Assembly (NCBI GenBank): GCA_910578815.1
Contig: CAJTSE010000021.1
Span: 1 to 64,000, forward strand
DNA: 64,000 nt
Direction of reading: 5' to 3'
Origin: an uncultured Acetatifactor sp.
GTDB lineage: Bacteria > Bacillota > Clostridia > Lachnospirales > Lachnospiraceae
The position numbers and the translations under genes were made by a program. Below the pieces are notes generated by a model, which did no database searches, was not told the origin of the DNA, and saw only the letters and a list, made by a program, of their open reading frames with translations. Shown piece after piece: positions 8,868 through 15,970 of the stretch; the stretch's first letter is position 1; every line of letters begins with the position of its first letter.

Positions 8868-9533
8868 TCATTCCCTGTGTAACTGCCGCATTTCCTTCTC
8901 CAGCTCCAGCAGCCTGTTGGTAAGCTCTGTATTGGCACGCTGCAGATTCATAATGTCCTCCCGCACCGGGTCCGGCAGGTCCGTCTGATTCATAGTTTCC
9001 TGAGGCAGCGCTTGATTGCCGCGTTTGACCACCCGCCCCGGCACCCCAACCACCGTAGAACACGGGGGCACCTCCCTCAAGACCACGCTTCCTGCGCCGA
9101 TCTTGGAATTGTCGCCGATGGTAAAGGACCCCAGCACCTTGGCCCCTGCACTGATCATCACGTTATTGCCGATGGTGGGATGGCGCTTGCCATGCTCCTT
9201 GCCCGTTCCCCCCAGTGTCACCCCCTGATACAGCGTCACATTGTCTCCGATGATCGCCGTCTCTCCGATAATAACCCCGTTTCCGTGGTCGATAAACAGC
9301 CCCTTTCCGATCTTTGCTCCCGGATGAATCTCGATGCCCGTCTTGCGCACCGCCCGCTGAGACACCCACCTGGCCCAGAAATAATGCCCCTTTTCATAGA
9401 GTCTGTGGGCAACCCTGTAGTGCATCATCACCTTAAAGCTGGGATAAAGAAACACCTCCATGGAAGAATGAATCGCCGGGTCCCGTTCCCTGATGATCCG
9501 GACCTCTTCCTGTATACTCCGTAATATCCCCAT
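8868..9533 (-). CDS. cysE: Serine O-acetyltransferase
   Basis: This 221-residue enzyme acetylates serine with acetyl-CoA in the first step of cysteine synthesis. An N-terminal helical part (MGILRSIQEEVRIIRERDPA) precedes a left-handed beta-helix made of hexapeptide repeats. The active-site segment is FIDHGNGVIIGETAIIGDNV, and HPTIGNNVMISAGAKVLG continues the coil. The C-terminal extension after VVGVPGRVVK is helical and ends LLELEKEMRQLHRE. It is the first gene of the T-box operon, directly followed by cysS, which couples cysteine supply and tRNA charging. Confidence 0.93.
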   Translation of the reverse strand: MGILRSIQEEVRIIRERDPAIHSSMEVFLYPSFKVMMHYRVAHRLYEKGHYFWARWVSQRAVRKTGIEIHPGAKIGKGLFIDHGNGVIIGETAIIGDNVTLYQGVTLGGTGKEHGKRHPTIGNNVMISAGAKVLGSFTIGDNSKIGAGSVVLREVPPCSTVVGVPGRVVKRGNQALPQETMNQTDLPDPVREDIMNLQRANTELTNRLLELEKEMRQLHRE

Positions 9534-9650
9534 TTATGCAATTCACCTCACTGTTTCAAAATTTACCGTTTGGTTTTACGCCGGTGATACGTCCAAAGAA
9601 AGCCAAAAGCATTAACCTTCGTGTCACTCACCAAACAGGACATTGCACGC

Positions 9651-9880
9651 CGAAAAACGAAACCGCAGGAAATCTCCCTAAGAGACGATTTCCCGCGGTT
9701 CCACTCTTTTTAAAGGCCGTAACAGCCCTTCCCTTCCTGCGCTTAACGCTCGCCTGCGTATCCGGCTACCCGCCTGCCGCGCTCACCGAATCTGCTCCTG
9801 GATGCACTTCCCTTTTCCCGGACGGGGAACGCTTCCAGCCTGACTGACACTCCCTCTCTGACATCCGCAGATTCTGCCGG
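9651..9880 (-). promoter_or_regulatory. Cysteine T-box leader (tRNA-Cys-sensing antitermination)
   Basis: On the minus strand, stem I is closed by a perfect 8-bp pair (9867-9874 with 9788-9795). Its 3' side carries the context GAAGTGCATCC, giving the specifier codon TGC (Cys) at 9804-9806. The conserved T-box GAGTGGAACCGCGGG follows at 9692-9706. The base after UGG is A, which pairs with the U73 discriminator of tRNA-Cys. The overlapping terminator hairpin spans 9661-9700 and is followed by a T-run (9651-9656). A possible promoter (TTGCAT and an AT-rich -10 region) lies near 9920-9955. Downstream genes are cysE and cysS. The 9534-9650 stretch is plain leader. Confidence 0.93.
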
Positions 9881-10132
9881 GCCCCAATCTTCCCGCCGAA
9901 TCTTTAAAAGGTACTCTTTCCGTTCTTTGCATTTATCATTTATCTACTACACAGAATATGCAACTTTTTGGTTTTTGTCAATATATTTTCGCGATCAAGG
10001 CTTGAATTGTTTTTCAACGGTGAACTTCGCTCTGATTTTCTTCTGCACGTGCAGGAAAAGCAAGTCGGAAAAGATACACATTCGCCCGATTATAAACAGG
10101 ATCAAACGCCCGTCCGAAACATGGATGCCATG

Positions 10133-10160
10133 TTGACAGCTTTTTAATTTGATGTAAAAT
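10133..10160 (+). promoter_or_regulatory. Sigma-A-type promoter for the two-component/ABC module
   Basis: TTGACA at 10133-10138 and TAAAAT at 10155-10160 are separated by 16 bp. They lie 38 bp before the response-regulator start codon. Confidence 0.75.
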
Positions 10161-10197
10161 AAACTCTGTGATAGAACCGAACGTAAAGGAAACAACA

Positions 10198-10866
10198 ATG
10201 TACACAATACTGATCGCCGAGGATGACGGCGCTCTGAGGAACGGACTGGCCTTCGATCTGGCGGCGGAGGGCTATAACGTTGTTCCCGCCGAAAACGGCC
10301 GGGCCGCCCTTGCGCATCTGAGCGGTGCAGACCTTGTACTGCTGGACGTAAACCTTCCCGATGCTGAGGGCTTTGAGCTATGCCGTAAAATAAAAATAAG
10401 CAAAGAGATTCCCGTCATTTTCCTGACCTGTCGTGATCTGGAGCAGGACGAGCTGCAGGGCTTTATCTGCGGCGGGGACGATTATATTACTAAACCCTTT
10501 TCGCTGCCCGTGCTGCGGAAAAGAATTGCCGCTGTTTTAAAGCGCAGCCGGGCGTCGGGAGACGTTTATGCCGACGGCTTCCTCACCGTGGATTTTACCG
10601 GCTTTACGGCTTCCGCAGGCACAAAGAGCATCGCCTTTACCCCTACCGAATACCGGCTGCTGAAAATTTTTACAGACAGCAAAGGCAGCGTGCTTACGCG
10701 CGGGATGCTGCTGGAAAAACTCTGGGACAGCAAAGAAAACTATGTGGACGAGCACACACTGACCGTAAATATCAACCGCATTCGCCGGAAAATTGAGGAC
10801 GCGGACCACAAATATATTAAAACAATTTACGGCATCGGCTATGTCTGGAATGGAGAATGTCAATGA
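10198..10866 (+). CDS. OmpR-family response regulator of a BceR/VanR-like pair
   Basis: A 222-residue regulator with an N-terminal receiver and a C-terminal winged helix. The receiver has the acidic pocket (LIAEDD), the phospho-acceptor aspartate in VLLDVNLPDAEGF, the switch Thr in FLTCRD and the conserved lysine in ITKPF. The DNA-binding domain starts near residue 125 and has the typical LTPTEYRLLKIF-like and VDEHTLTVNINRIRRKIED segments. ATG 10198 is chosen over the upstream frame because AAAGGA precedes it. It overlaps the histidine kinase gene by 4 nt (ATGA). It probably controls the downstream ABC transporter in response to its kinase. Confidence 0.92.
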   Translation: MYTILIAEDDGALRNGLAFDLAAEGYNVVPAENGRAALAHLSGADLVLLDVNLPDAEGFELCRKIKISKEIPVIFLTCRDLEQDELQGFICGGDDYITKPFSLPVLRKRIAAVLKRSRASGDVYADGFLTVDFTGFTASAGTKSIAFTPTEYRLLKIFTDSKGSVLTRGMLLEKLWDSKENYVDEHTLTVNINRIRRKIEDADHKYIKTIYGIGYVWNGECQ

Positions 10867-11795
10867 TTTGGATGATGCTTGTTTCCGCCGCAGCGCTTAT
10901 TTCGGCAATTATAATCCTCTGCGTAACCATTCATTACCGCCGGAAAATCAGTCTCTTTTCCAATGACTTATGCCGCATTCTGGACGACATGGCCGCCGAA
11001 AATACCCCTGATTTTACCGTTACGGAGGACACTCTGGACGGCAAGATCAACGTCAGGCTGAAGCGACTGCAGGAAATTTTAAACGGTAAGAGCGAACAGG
11101 CCCGTCGGGACAAAGAAAAGCTGCAGGCCCTTGTCTCCGATATTTCACATCAGGTAAAGGCTCCTGCGGCAAACCTCAAGCTGTATCTGGAGCTGTTGTC
11201 ACGGCCGAACCTTGACGGGGAAAAGCGCAGGGAATTTCTGCAATTATCTGCCGCTCAGGCGGAAAAACTGGAATTTCTCATGAATGCGCTGGTAAAAATG
11301 TCCCGCCTTGAAACCGGACTCATTTCCTTTGAAAAAAAGAAAATCTCCGCAGCGGACGTGATTGCCGGAGCTCTGGCACAGATTTCCCCCACCGCCGACC
11401 AGAAAAATCTCGACATGCAGGTAAACTGTGCAGACGGTATTTCTGTATTTTGCGATCAGAAGTGGACCGCCGAAGCCGTGTTCAACCTCCTTGACAACGC
11501 GGTAAAATATACGCCGCCAAACGGATCCATCCACATTTCAACAGGCAGAAACGAATTCTATATACAGGTCCGGGTCAGGGACAGCGGCAGGGGCATCTCC
11601 GAAAGCGAACAGGCAAAAATTTTTGGAAGATTTTACCGTTCCGAAGCCGCCAAAGCCGAGGAAGGCCTGGGTCTGGGCCTGTTTCTGGCCCGCAATATTA
11701 TTTCCGGGCAGGGCGGATTTCTCTCGGTGCGCTCGGAGCCGCCTCACGGCGCGGAGTTTACGATCAATCTGCCGGTGGAATCAAAGAAAGATTGA
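10863..11795 (+). CDS. Sensor histidine kinase, partner of the upstream regulator
   Basis: A 310-residue membrane kinase. One clear transmembrane helix (about residues 5-24) is followed by a cytoplasmic linker. The DHp domain has the phospho-histidine motif SDISHQVKAPAANL near residue 95, and the CATPase domain has NLLDNAVKYT (N box), DSGRGI (G1) and EGLGLGLFLARNI (G2). I see no second helix or extracellular sensor loop, so signal input may come through the partner permease, as in Bce-type systems; that is inference. GGAG lies 7 nt before ATG 10863. The 240 bp after the stop (11796-12035) contain no recognisable gene. Confidence 0.9.
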   Translation: MIWMMLVSAAALISAIIILCVTIHYRRKISLFSNDLCRILDDMAAENTPDFTVTEDTLDGKINVRLKRLQEILNGKSEQARRDKEKLQALVSDISHQVKAPAANLKLYLELLSRPNLDGEKRREFLQLSAAQAEKLEFLMNALVKMSRLETGLISFEKKKISAADVIAGALAQISPTADQKNLDMQVNCADGISVFCDQKWTAEAVFNLLDNAVKYTPPNGSIHISTGRNEFYIQVRVRDSGRGISESEQAKIFGRFYRSEAAKAEEGLGLGLFLARNIISGQGGFLSVRSEPPHGAEFTINLPVESKKD

Positions 11796-12035
11796 CAAGT
11801 CTGTTTGTAAATTGTGCTTTTCTTTCATGCTCACGAACATCGGAAATGAACTTCCTGAAGAATATACAGAATCAGAAAGTCGTTATTTCAAAAATACCGC
11901 TTTGCCGATGATCTCCTACTTTACTGAAATCTTTATATAATTGAGAGGATTTTGAAACATTTGGAAGTTATACTAATGTCATACGACAGGCAGAGCACGG
12001 TCTGCCGAAAATATGGCATGCAGGGAGAGCTTGAA

Positions 12036-12728
12036 ATGAATGTACTCAAAACAGAAAATCTCAAAAAATATTACGGCAGCGGCGACAGCCTTGTGAAAGC
12101 CCTGGACGGCGTTGACCTTTCCGTGGAACGGGGCGAGTTCGTGGCCGTCGTAGGGACCTCCGGCAGCGGCAAATCCACGCTTCTGAACATGATGGGCGGC
12201 CTTGACATTCCCACCTCCGGCAGCGTTAAAATAGACGGCCGGGAAATTTCGGGAATGTCCCCCGATGAGCTGACGGTCTTCCGCCGCCGGCAGATCGGCT
12301 TTGTGTTCCAGAATTACAACCTTGTGCCCATGCTGAACATCTATGAAAATATTGTCCTGCCCATCGAGCTGGACGGCGCCAGGCCCGACAGGGGCTTTAT
12401 TGACGACATCGTAAAAATGCTGCATCTGGAGGATAAGCTGGAGCGTTTTCCCAACAAACTTTCGGGAGGACAGCAGCAGCGGGCGGCGATTGCACGGGCT
12501 CTGGCGTTCAAGCCGGCGATCATCCTTGCCGACGAGCCTACAGGAAATCTTGACAGCAAAACGGGTCAGGAAGTCCTTGGGCTCTTAAAACAGACTTCGG
12601 AAAAGTTCGGCCAGACCCTGGTGATGATCACCCACGACCTGGACATTGCACAGCTTGCGGACAGAATTGTCCGCATCGAGGACGGTAAGATAATAGAGGG
12701 AGGAAATAAAAATGCTGAAGAACAATAA
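12036..12728 (+). CDS. ABC transporter ATP-binding protein (MacB/BceA type)
   Basis: A 230-residue ATPase of the LolD/MacB/BceA class. It has Walker A GTSGSGKST, the Q-loop in GFVFQNYNLVPMLN, the signature LSGGQQQRAAIARAL, Walker B IILADEPTGNLDSKTG and the switch histidine in MITHD. ATG 12036 is selected because GGGAGAG lies just upstream; the open frame begins further 5' without a ribosome site. The gene overlaps the permease start by 17 nt, so the two are translated together. In the family such ATPases power FtsX-type permeases that remove or export peptides and lipids. Confidence 0.93.
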   Translation: MNVLKTENLKKYYGSGDSLVKALDGVDLSVERGEFVAVVGTSGSGKSTLLNMMGGLDIPTSGSVKIDGREISGMSPDELTVFRRRQIGFVFQNYNLVPMLNIYENIVLPIELDGARPDRGFIDDIVKMLHLEDKLERFPNKLSGGQQQRAAIARALAFKPAIILADEPTGNLDSKTGQEVLGLLKQTSEKFGQTLVMITHDLDIAQLADRIVRIEDGKIIEGGNKNAEEQ

Positions 12729-14883
12729 CGGCGCAATCCTCCGCAAGCTTACCATCCGCAGCCTCCGCTCAGGAAAAATGCGCAATCTTTTTATCATGAT
12801 TACGGTTGCTCTTTCCGCCGCGCTTATTTCGGGGCTGGCTGGATTTGCCTTTGGCATGGATAAGAAAGAAGAACGTGACCTTGCCGTTTCCCCCCATGTC
12901 CTTTACACCGGGCTTGACAGTGAACAGGCGGCTCTCATCGGTAAGGACGAACGGGTGGATGAAATCCTATCCTGCATCCTGGACGACGCCGGGAACGAAA
13001 CCCTCCCGCTGCCTGGGGGCGCCGACTTCGAAACCCTCGTGCTGCCTGGGGATGGCACTTATTCTGTGGCAGTGAGGATACTTGGCGCAGAAAGCATGGA
13101 CAGTGAGACCTTTTTCAACACGATCCACGGCCTGGGAGAAGCGTATGGCATCCCCCGGCATCAGATTTTTGAAAATAATCGCTTTGTCATCAGAATATCC
13201 AATATGAAGGCAAGCTCCGTGGCCGGCATTCTTGCCGTGAGCGCCGCCATATTATTTGCCAGCATATTTGTAATTTACAGTATCTTTTATATTTCCGTTA
13301 CCGGCAGGATCCGTCAGTTCGGACAGCTGCGCACCATTGGCATGACCTCCAGGCAGATCCGCAGAACCGTGCGCTATGAGGGCCTTTTACTTAGCGGGGC
13401 AGGTTCTCTGGCAGGCCTTTTACTGGGCACGGCTTTTGCATACTTAATAGTCCCCGGAGGATTTCATTTCCCCGACACCGTAAAAATCTGGATCCTGACC
13501 CTGATTGCAGTCACCCTGACGGTGCTGTTTTCCATCAATAAGCCCGCCAAAATTGCGGCCGCGGCTTCTCCTATAGAAGCCTCAAAAGCAAACGAGAACA
13601 GCTTAGGCAAAAGCCGAGGAAAAAGAAGGCTTACTCCCTTCGGCCTTGCCAGAATCAGCGCGGGCAGCAACCGGAAAAGATCCGCCATGACCACGGTCTC
13701 TTTAGGAATTGGCGGCCTGTTTTTTACTGTGGGAACTACCTTTATCGCGTCCTATAATATTGAGGAATATTCCCGCGCAGGCGTATACGCATTCGGCGAC
13801 TATATACTGGAAATTGCAGACGATTCAGCCCATGCCGCGGAACACGGCGCAGCGGATATTCAGATCAATAATCCCCTGACCAAAGAGCTGGAGGCGGAAA
13901 TTGCGGCTTTTGAGGGCGTGAAAGGGGTAACCCGTTACGAGCGTTTCAGTGTACAGTACGAATACAACAACTATCAGACAAAGGATTCCATCCTGCCGAT
14001 TGAAAGCCGCTATCTGGAAATCCTCAACCGGCACAGAGTGGAGGGAGAGGCTTTTGATTATGAGCGAATGGTGCGGAATAAGGAAATCATTATCCTCCGC
14101 AACCGTCAGGTAAATGACATCTACGGCTGGAAATTTGAGATCGGCAGCCAGGTCAGATTCCTATGGTACGACGGCGAGGATTATCGGGAAGATTATTTCA
14201 CCGTTGCCGGAAGCGTTGAAGGCCTGTCGAAGTCCCAGGAGGAAGATGCGTACTATTTAAATACTGCGATTGGCTGGTTTCTGATTCCCAGAGACCTTTT
14301 GACAGCCATGGTTCCCGATAGATACGACCCCAGCGACGGGCTGATCGTCAAAGTAGATAATTACAAAACGGATACGGCGGTAAAGGAATATCTGCAGACA
14401 TTTGCCGACAGGGATTCACGGCTTGAGGTGAGCTGCTTCGCGGACGAGGTTAAAAACGGTGAAAGAAACTATTATTTTGTGGCAGGACTGGTATGGAGCC
14501 TATCGGCGTTTATCATCGGATTTGCGCTGATCAATCTGATCAACACTCTGGTATCCAATGCCATGTCCCGCAGGCAGGAATTTGCAATGCTCCGCTCCAT
14601 CGGCATGAGCAGCAGCCAGCTGAAAAAGATGATTATCGGCGAAGGCCTGCTCCTGGCGGTAAAAAATATCATCATCACCCTGACCCTGGGCACGGCTGCA
14701 GGATACGCGGCCATACAGGTCCTGCGGCAGCTTGCCGCCACTTATCTGCACTGGCATTTCCCCGGCTGGTATCTGCTGGGATACATTGGCATGGTGCTGG
14801 CCCTGCCCGGAATCATTTCCGCCGTGATTACCAATATTTTTGAGCGAAAATCTCTTACGGAAAGGCTGCGGGAGGCGGAATAG
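12712..14883 (+). CDS. FtsX-domain ABC transporter permease
   Basis: A 723-residue permease with two FtsX-like halves. The N-terminal helix is at about residues 25-47. A short extracellular segment precedes helices near 165-190, 220-245 and 255-272. A further helix near 325 leads into a large extracellular domain (about 345-580), followed by three C-terminal helices (about 590-710). Characteristic FtsX phrases are QLRTIGMTSRQIRRTVRYEG and its counterpart AMLRSIGMSSSQLKKMI. Near residue 100 a short internal duplication gives ETLPLPGGAD and ETLVLPGDG. The large extracellular domain and the linked two-component pair suggest a peptide-antibiotic or signal-peptide function; the substrate is unknown. 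Confidence 0.88.
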   Translation: MLKNNNGAILRKLTIRSLRSGKMRNLFIMITVALSAALISGLAGFAFGMDKKEERDLAVSPHVLYTGLDSEQAALIGKDERVDEILSCILDDAGNETLPLPGGADFETLVLPGDGTYSVAVRILGAESMDSETFFNTIHGLGEAYGIPRHQIFENNRFVIRISNMKASSVAGILAVSAAILFASIFVIYSIFYISVTGRIRQFGQLRTIGMTSRQIRRTVRYEGLLLSGAGSLAGLLLGTAFAYLIVPGGFHFPDTVKIWILTLIAVTLTVLFSINKPAKIAAAASPIEASKANENSLGKSRGKRRLTPFGLARISAGSNRKRSAMTTVSLGIGGLFFTVGTTFIASYNIEEYSRAGVYAFGDYILEIADDSAHAAEHGAADIQINNPLTKELEAEIAAFEGVKGVTRYERFSVQYEYNNYQTKDSILPIESRYLEILNRHRVEGEAFDYERMVRNKEIIILRNRQVNDIYGWKFEIGSQVRFLWYDGEDYREDYFTVAGSVEGLSKSQEEDAYYLNTAIGWFLIPRDLLTAMVPDRYDPSDGLIVKVDNYKTDTAVKEYLQTFADRDSRLEVSCFADEVKNGERNYYFVAGLVWSLSAFIIGFALINLINTLVSNAMSRRQEFAMLRSIGMSSSQLKKMIIGEGLLLAVKNIIITLTLGTAAGYAAIQVLRQLAATYLHWHFPGWYLLGYIGMVLALPGIISAVITNIFERKSLTERLREAE

Positions 14884-14905
14884 TTCCGCCTCCCGTTCAC
14901 TTTTT
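14870..14905 (+). terminator. Intrinsic terminator overlapping the permease stop codon
   Basis: A perfect 11-bp inverted repeat (14870-14880 with 14884-14894) uses the TAG stop codon as its loop. A T-rich stretch (tttttatt) follows. Confidence 0.88.
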
Positions 14906-15037
14906 ATTGACTTTCACAACTTCCTGTCTTTCTAAAATTTTCGTTGACATCCCTATGAAAATATAACATGCTTTCCCAGGGAGCCAATGGGGCGATTATG
15001 TCAGCTGCCGGACACTCAAGGAAGGGAGCTGGTGCCA

Positions 15038-15124
15038 ATGGTTACATATGATGAATTGTTCACATTTGTAATTATGCTTTGCGCTGTAATAACTCTTGTT
15101 ATTTACATTAAACGCAAAAAGTAG
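15038..15124 (+). CDS. Putative holin-like toxin (28 aa, type I toxin-antitoxin candidate)
   Basis: The ORF encodes 28 residues: MVTYDELFTFVIML, then CAVITLVIYIKRKK. A short polar N terminus, one hydrophobic helix and a basic tail fit the 'putative holin-like toxin' family of Firmicutes small membrane toxins, which begin with MxTYxxL. GGGAG lies 9 nt before the ATG. A bidirectional terminator follows directly. A strong promoter on the opposite strand points at its 3' end, which is the arrangement of type I toxin-antitoxin loci. No clear toxin promoter was found; TTGACA at 14944 has no well-spaced -10. The rest of 14906-15289 has no other gene. Confidence 0.75.
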   Translation: MVTYDELFTFVIMLCAVITLVIYIKRKK

Positions 15125-15210
15125 CGCCCCCGCTCTGGTAAAGTAAGGCGCTGCTTTTTGCACTACACTTGCCGGCGGCTAGGTGTACTCTAGCCATTGG
15201 CTCTCTTGTT
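15115..15210 (-). ncRNA. Predicted antisense antitoxin RNA
   Basis: A transcript started by the minus-strand promoter at 15217-15246 would begin near 15210. It would run antisense to the 3' end of the toxin mRNA and stop at the shared hairpin at 15122-15161, whose minus-strand side is also followed by TTTTT. Length would be about 95 nt. This is inferred from promoter and terminator placement only. Confidence 0.5.
15122..15161. terminator. Bidirectional terminator between toxin gene and antisense promoter
   Basis: The arms agcgcc and ggcgct pair, and T-runs follow on both strands (tttttg on plus, TTTTTGCG on minus). The toxin stop codon lies at the base of the stem. Confidence 0.7.
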
Positions 15211-15216
15211 AAGCAC

Positions 15217-15246
15217 ATTATATACAATAATTGACCACAATGTCAA
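15217..15246 (-). promoter_or_regulatory. Strong minus-strand promoter facing the toxin gene
   Basis: On the minus strand TTGACA (15241-15246) and a perfect TATAAT (15217-15222) are 18 bp apart. No minus-strand gene follows it before the toxin, so it most likely drives an antisense RNA. Confidence 0.75.
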
Positions 15247-15289
15247 CAAAAACCTTCAACCCATCTTTCGGCAATCGGCACAAAAGCTC

Positions 15290-15853
15290 TCACACTTTTG
15301 TATTTCTCCCTAAGCAACCCGTACAGCCCTCGCACCTTCCCGCCTCCTGCTCCGCCGATACCTGCCGGGCGGTCAGGTCAAAGGGGCTGGTCAGCATACA
15401 AACAGCCTGGGCAGCAATTCCCTCCCCGGCCCCCGTAAAGCCCAGACCTTCCTCCGTGGTGGCTTTAACGCTGACACAGCTTATATCCGCCTCTAATGCA
15501 CTAGCAATATTCTCCCGCATGGTATCAATATAGGGGCGCATTTTGGGTGCCTGTGCAATGATGGTAGCATCAATATTTTCGATTAAAAATCCATTGTCTG
15601 CCAGCAGCTCTCCCACCTTCTTCAACAGTGTCACCGACGAAATCCCCTTGTATTTCGGTTCGCTGTCCGGAAAATGCTGCCCGATGTCGCCCAATGCTGC
15701 CGCTCCCAAAAGAGCATCCATAATGGCATGAAGAAGCACATCCGCGTCGGAATGTCCCAGAAGTCCCTTATCATAAGGGATGGTAACGCCTCCCACGATC
15801 AATTCCCGCCCCTCTGCCAACCTGTGTACGTCATATCCTGTTCCGATTCTCAA
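15290..15853 (-). CDS. ispF: 2-C-methyl-D-erythritol 2,4-cyclodiphosphate synthase with Cys-rich tail
   Basis: IspF makes MEcPP in the MEP isoprenoid pathway. The core (residues 1 to about 160) starts MRIGTGYDVHRL, with Asp and His zinc ligands. It also has LLGHSDADVLLHAIMDA, IGQHFPDSE and SVKATTEEGLGFTG. The usual length is about 160 residues; this one has 187. The extra C-terminal tail is QEAGRCEGCTGCLGRNTKV with a CxxCxxC motif. The start is a TTG at 15853 behind AGGAGG. Another MEP gene, dxr, lies elsewhere in the window. Whether the tail binds a metal is unknown. Confidence 0.94.
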   Translation of the reverse strand: MRIGTGYDVHRLAEGRELIVGGVTIPYDKGLLGHSDADVLLHAIMDALLGAAALGDIGQHFPDSEPKYKGISSVTLLKKVGELLADNGFLIENIDATIIAQAPKMRPYIDTMRENIASALEADISCVSVKATTEEGLGFTGAGEGIAAQAVCMLTSPFDLTARQVSAEQEAGRCEGCTGCLGRNTKV

Positions 15854-15939
15854 CTTGCAAAGCCTCCTGCCGCTATTTCTTTCCTAATACTTATTTTTCC
15901 CGATTACTTACTCTTTCAAAACACTGATACTTTATTTTT

Positions 15940-15970
15940 CTTATTCTTCCTTATTCTTCCTTATTCTTCC
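15940..15970. repeat. 10-bp tandem repeat (x3) across the helicase stop codon
   Basis: Three copies of ttattcttcc lie head to tail and include the stop codon of the DEAD-box helicase. Slippage here would alter the last few residues of the protein. Confidence 0.75.

Noticed and set aside
14944..14967. TTGACA and TATAAC as a promoter for the holin-like toxin
   Set aside because: The spacer is only 12 bp. The true toxin promoter was not identified.
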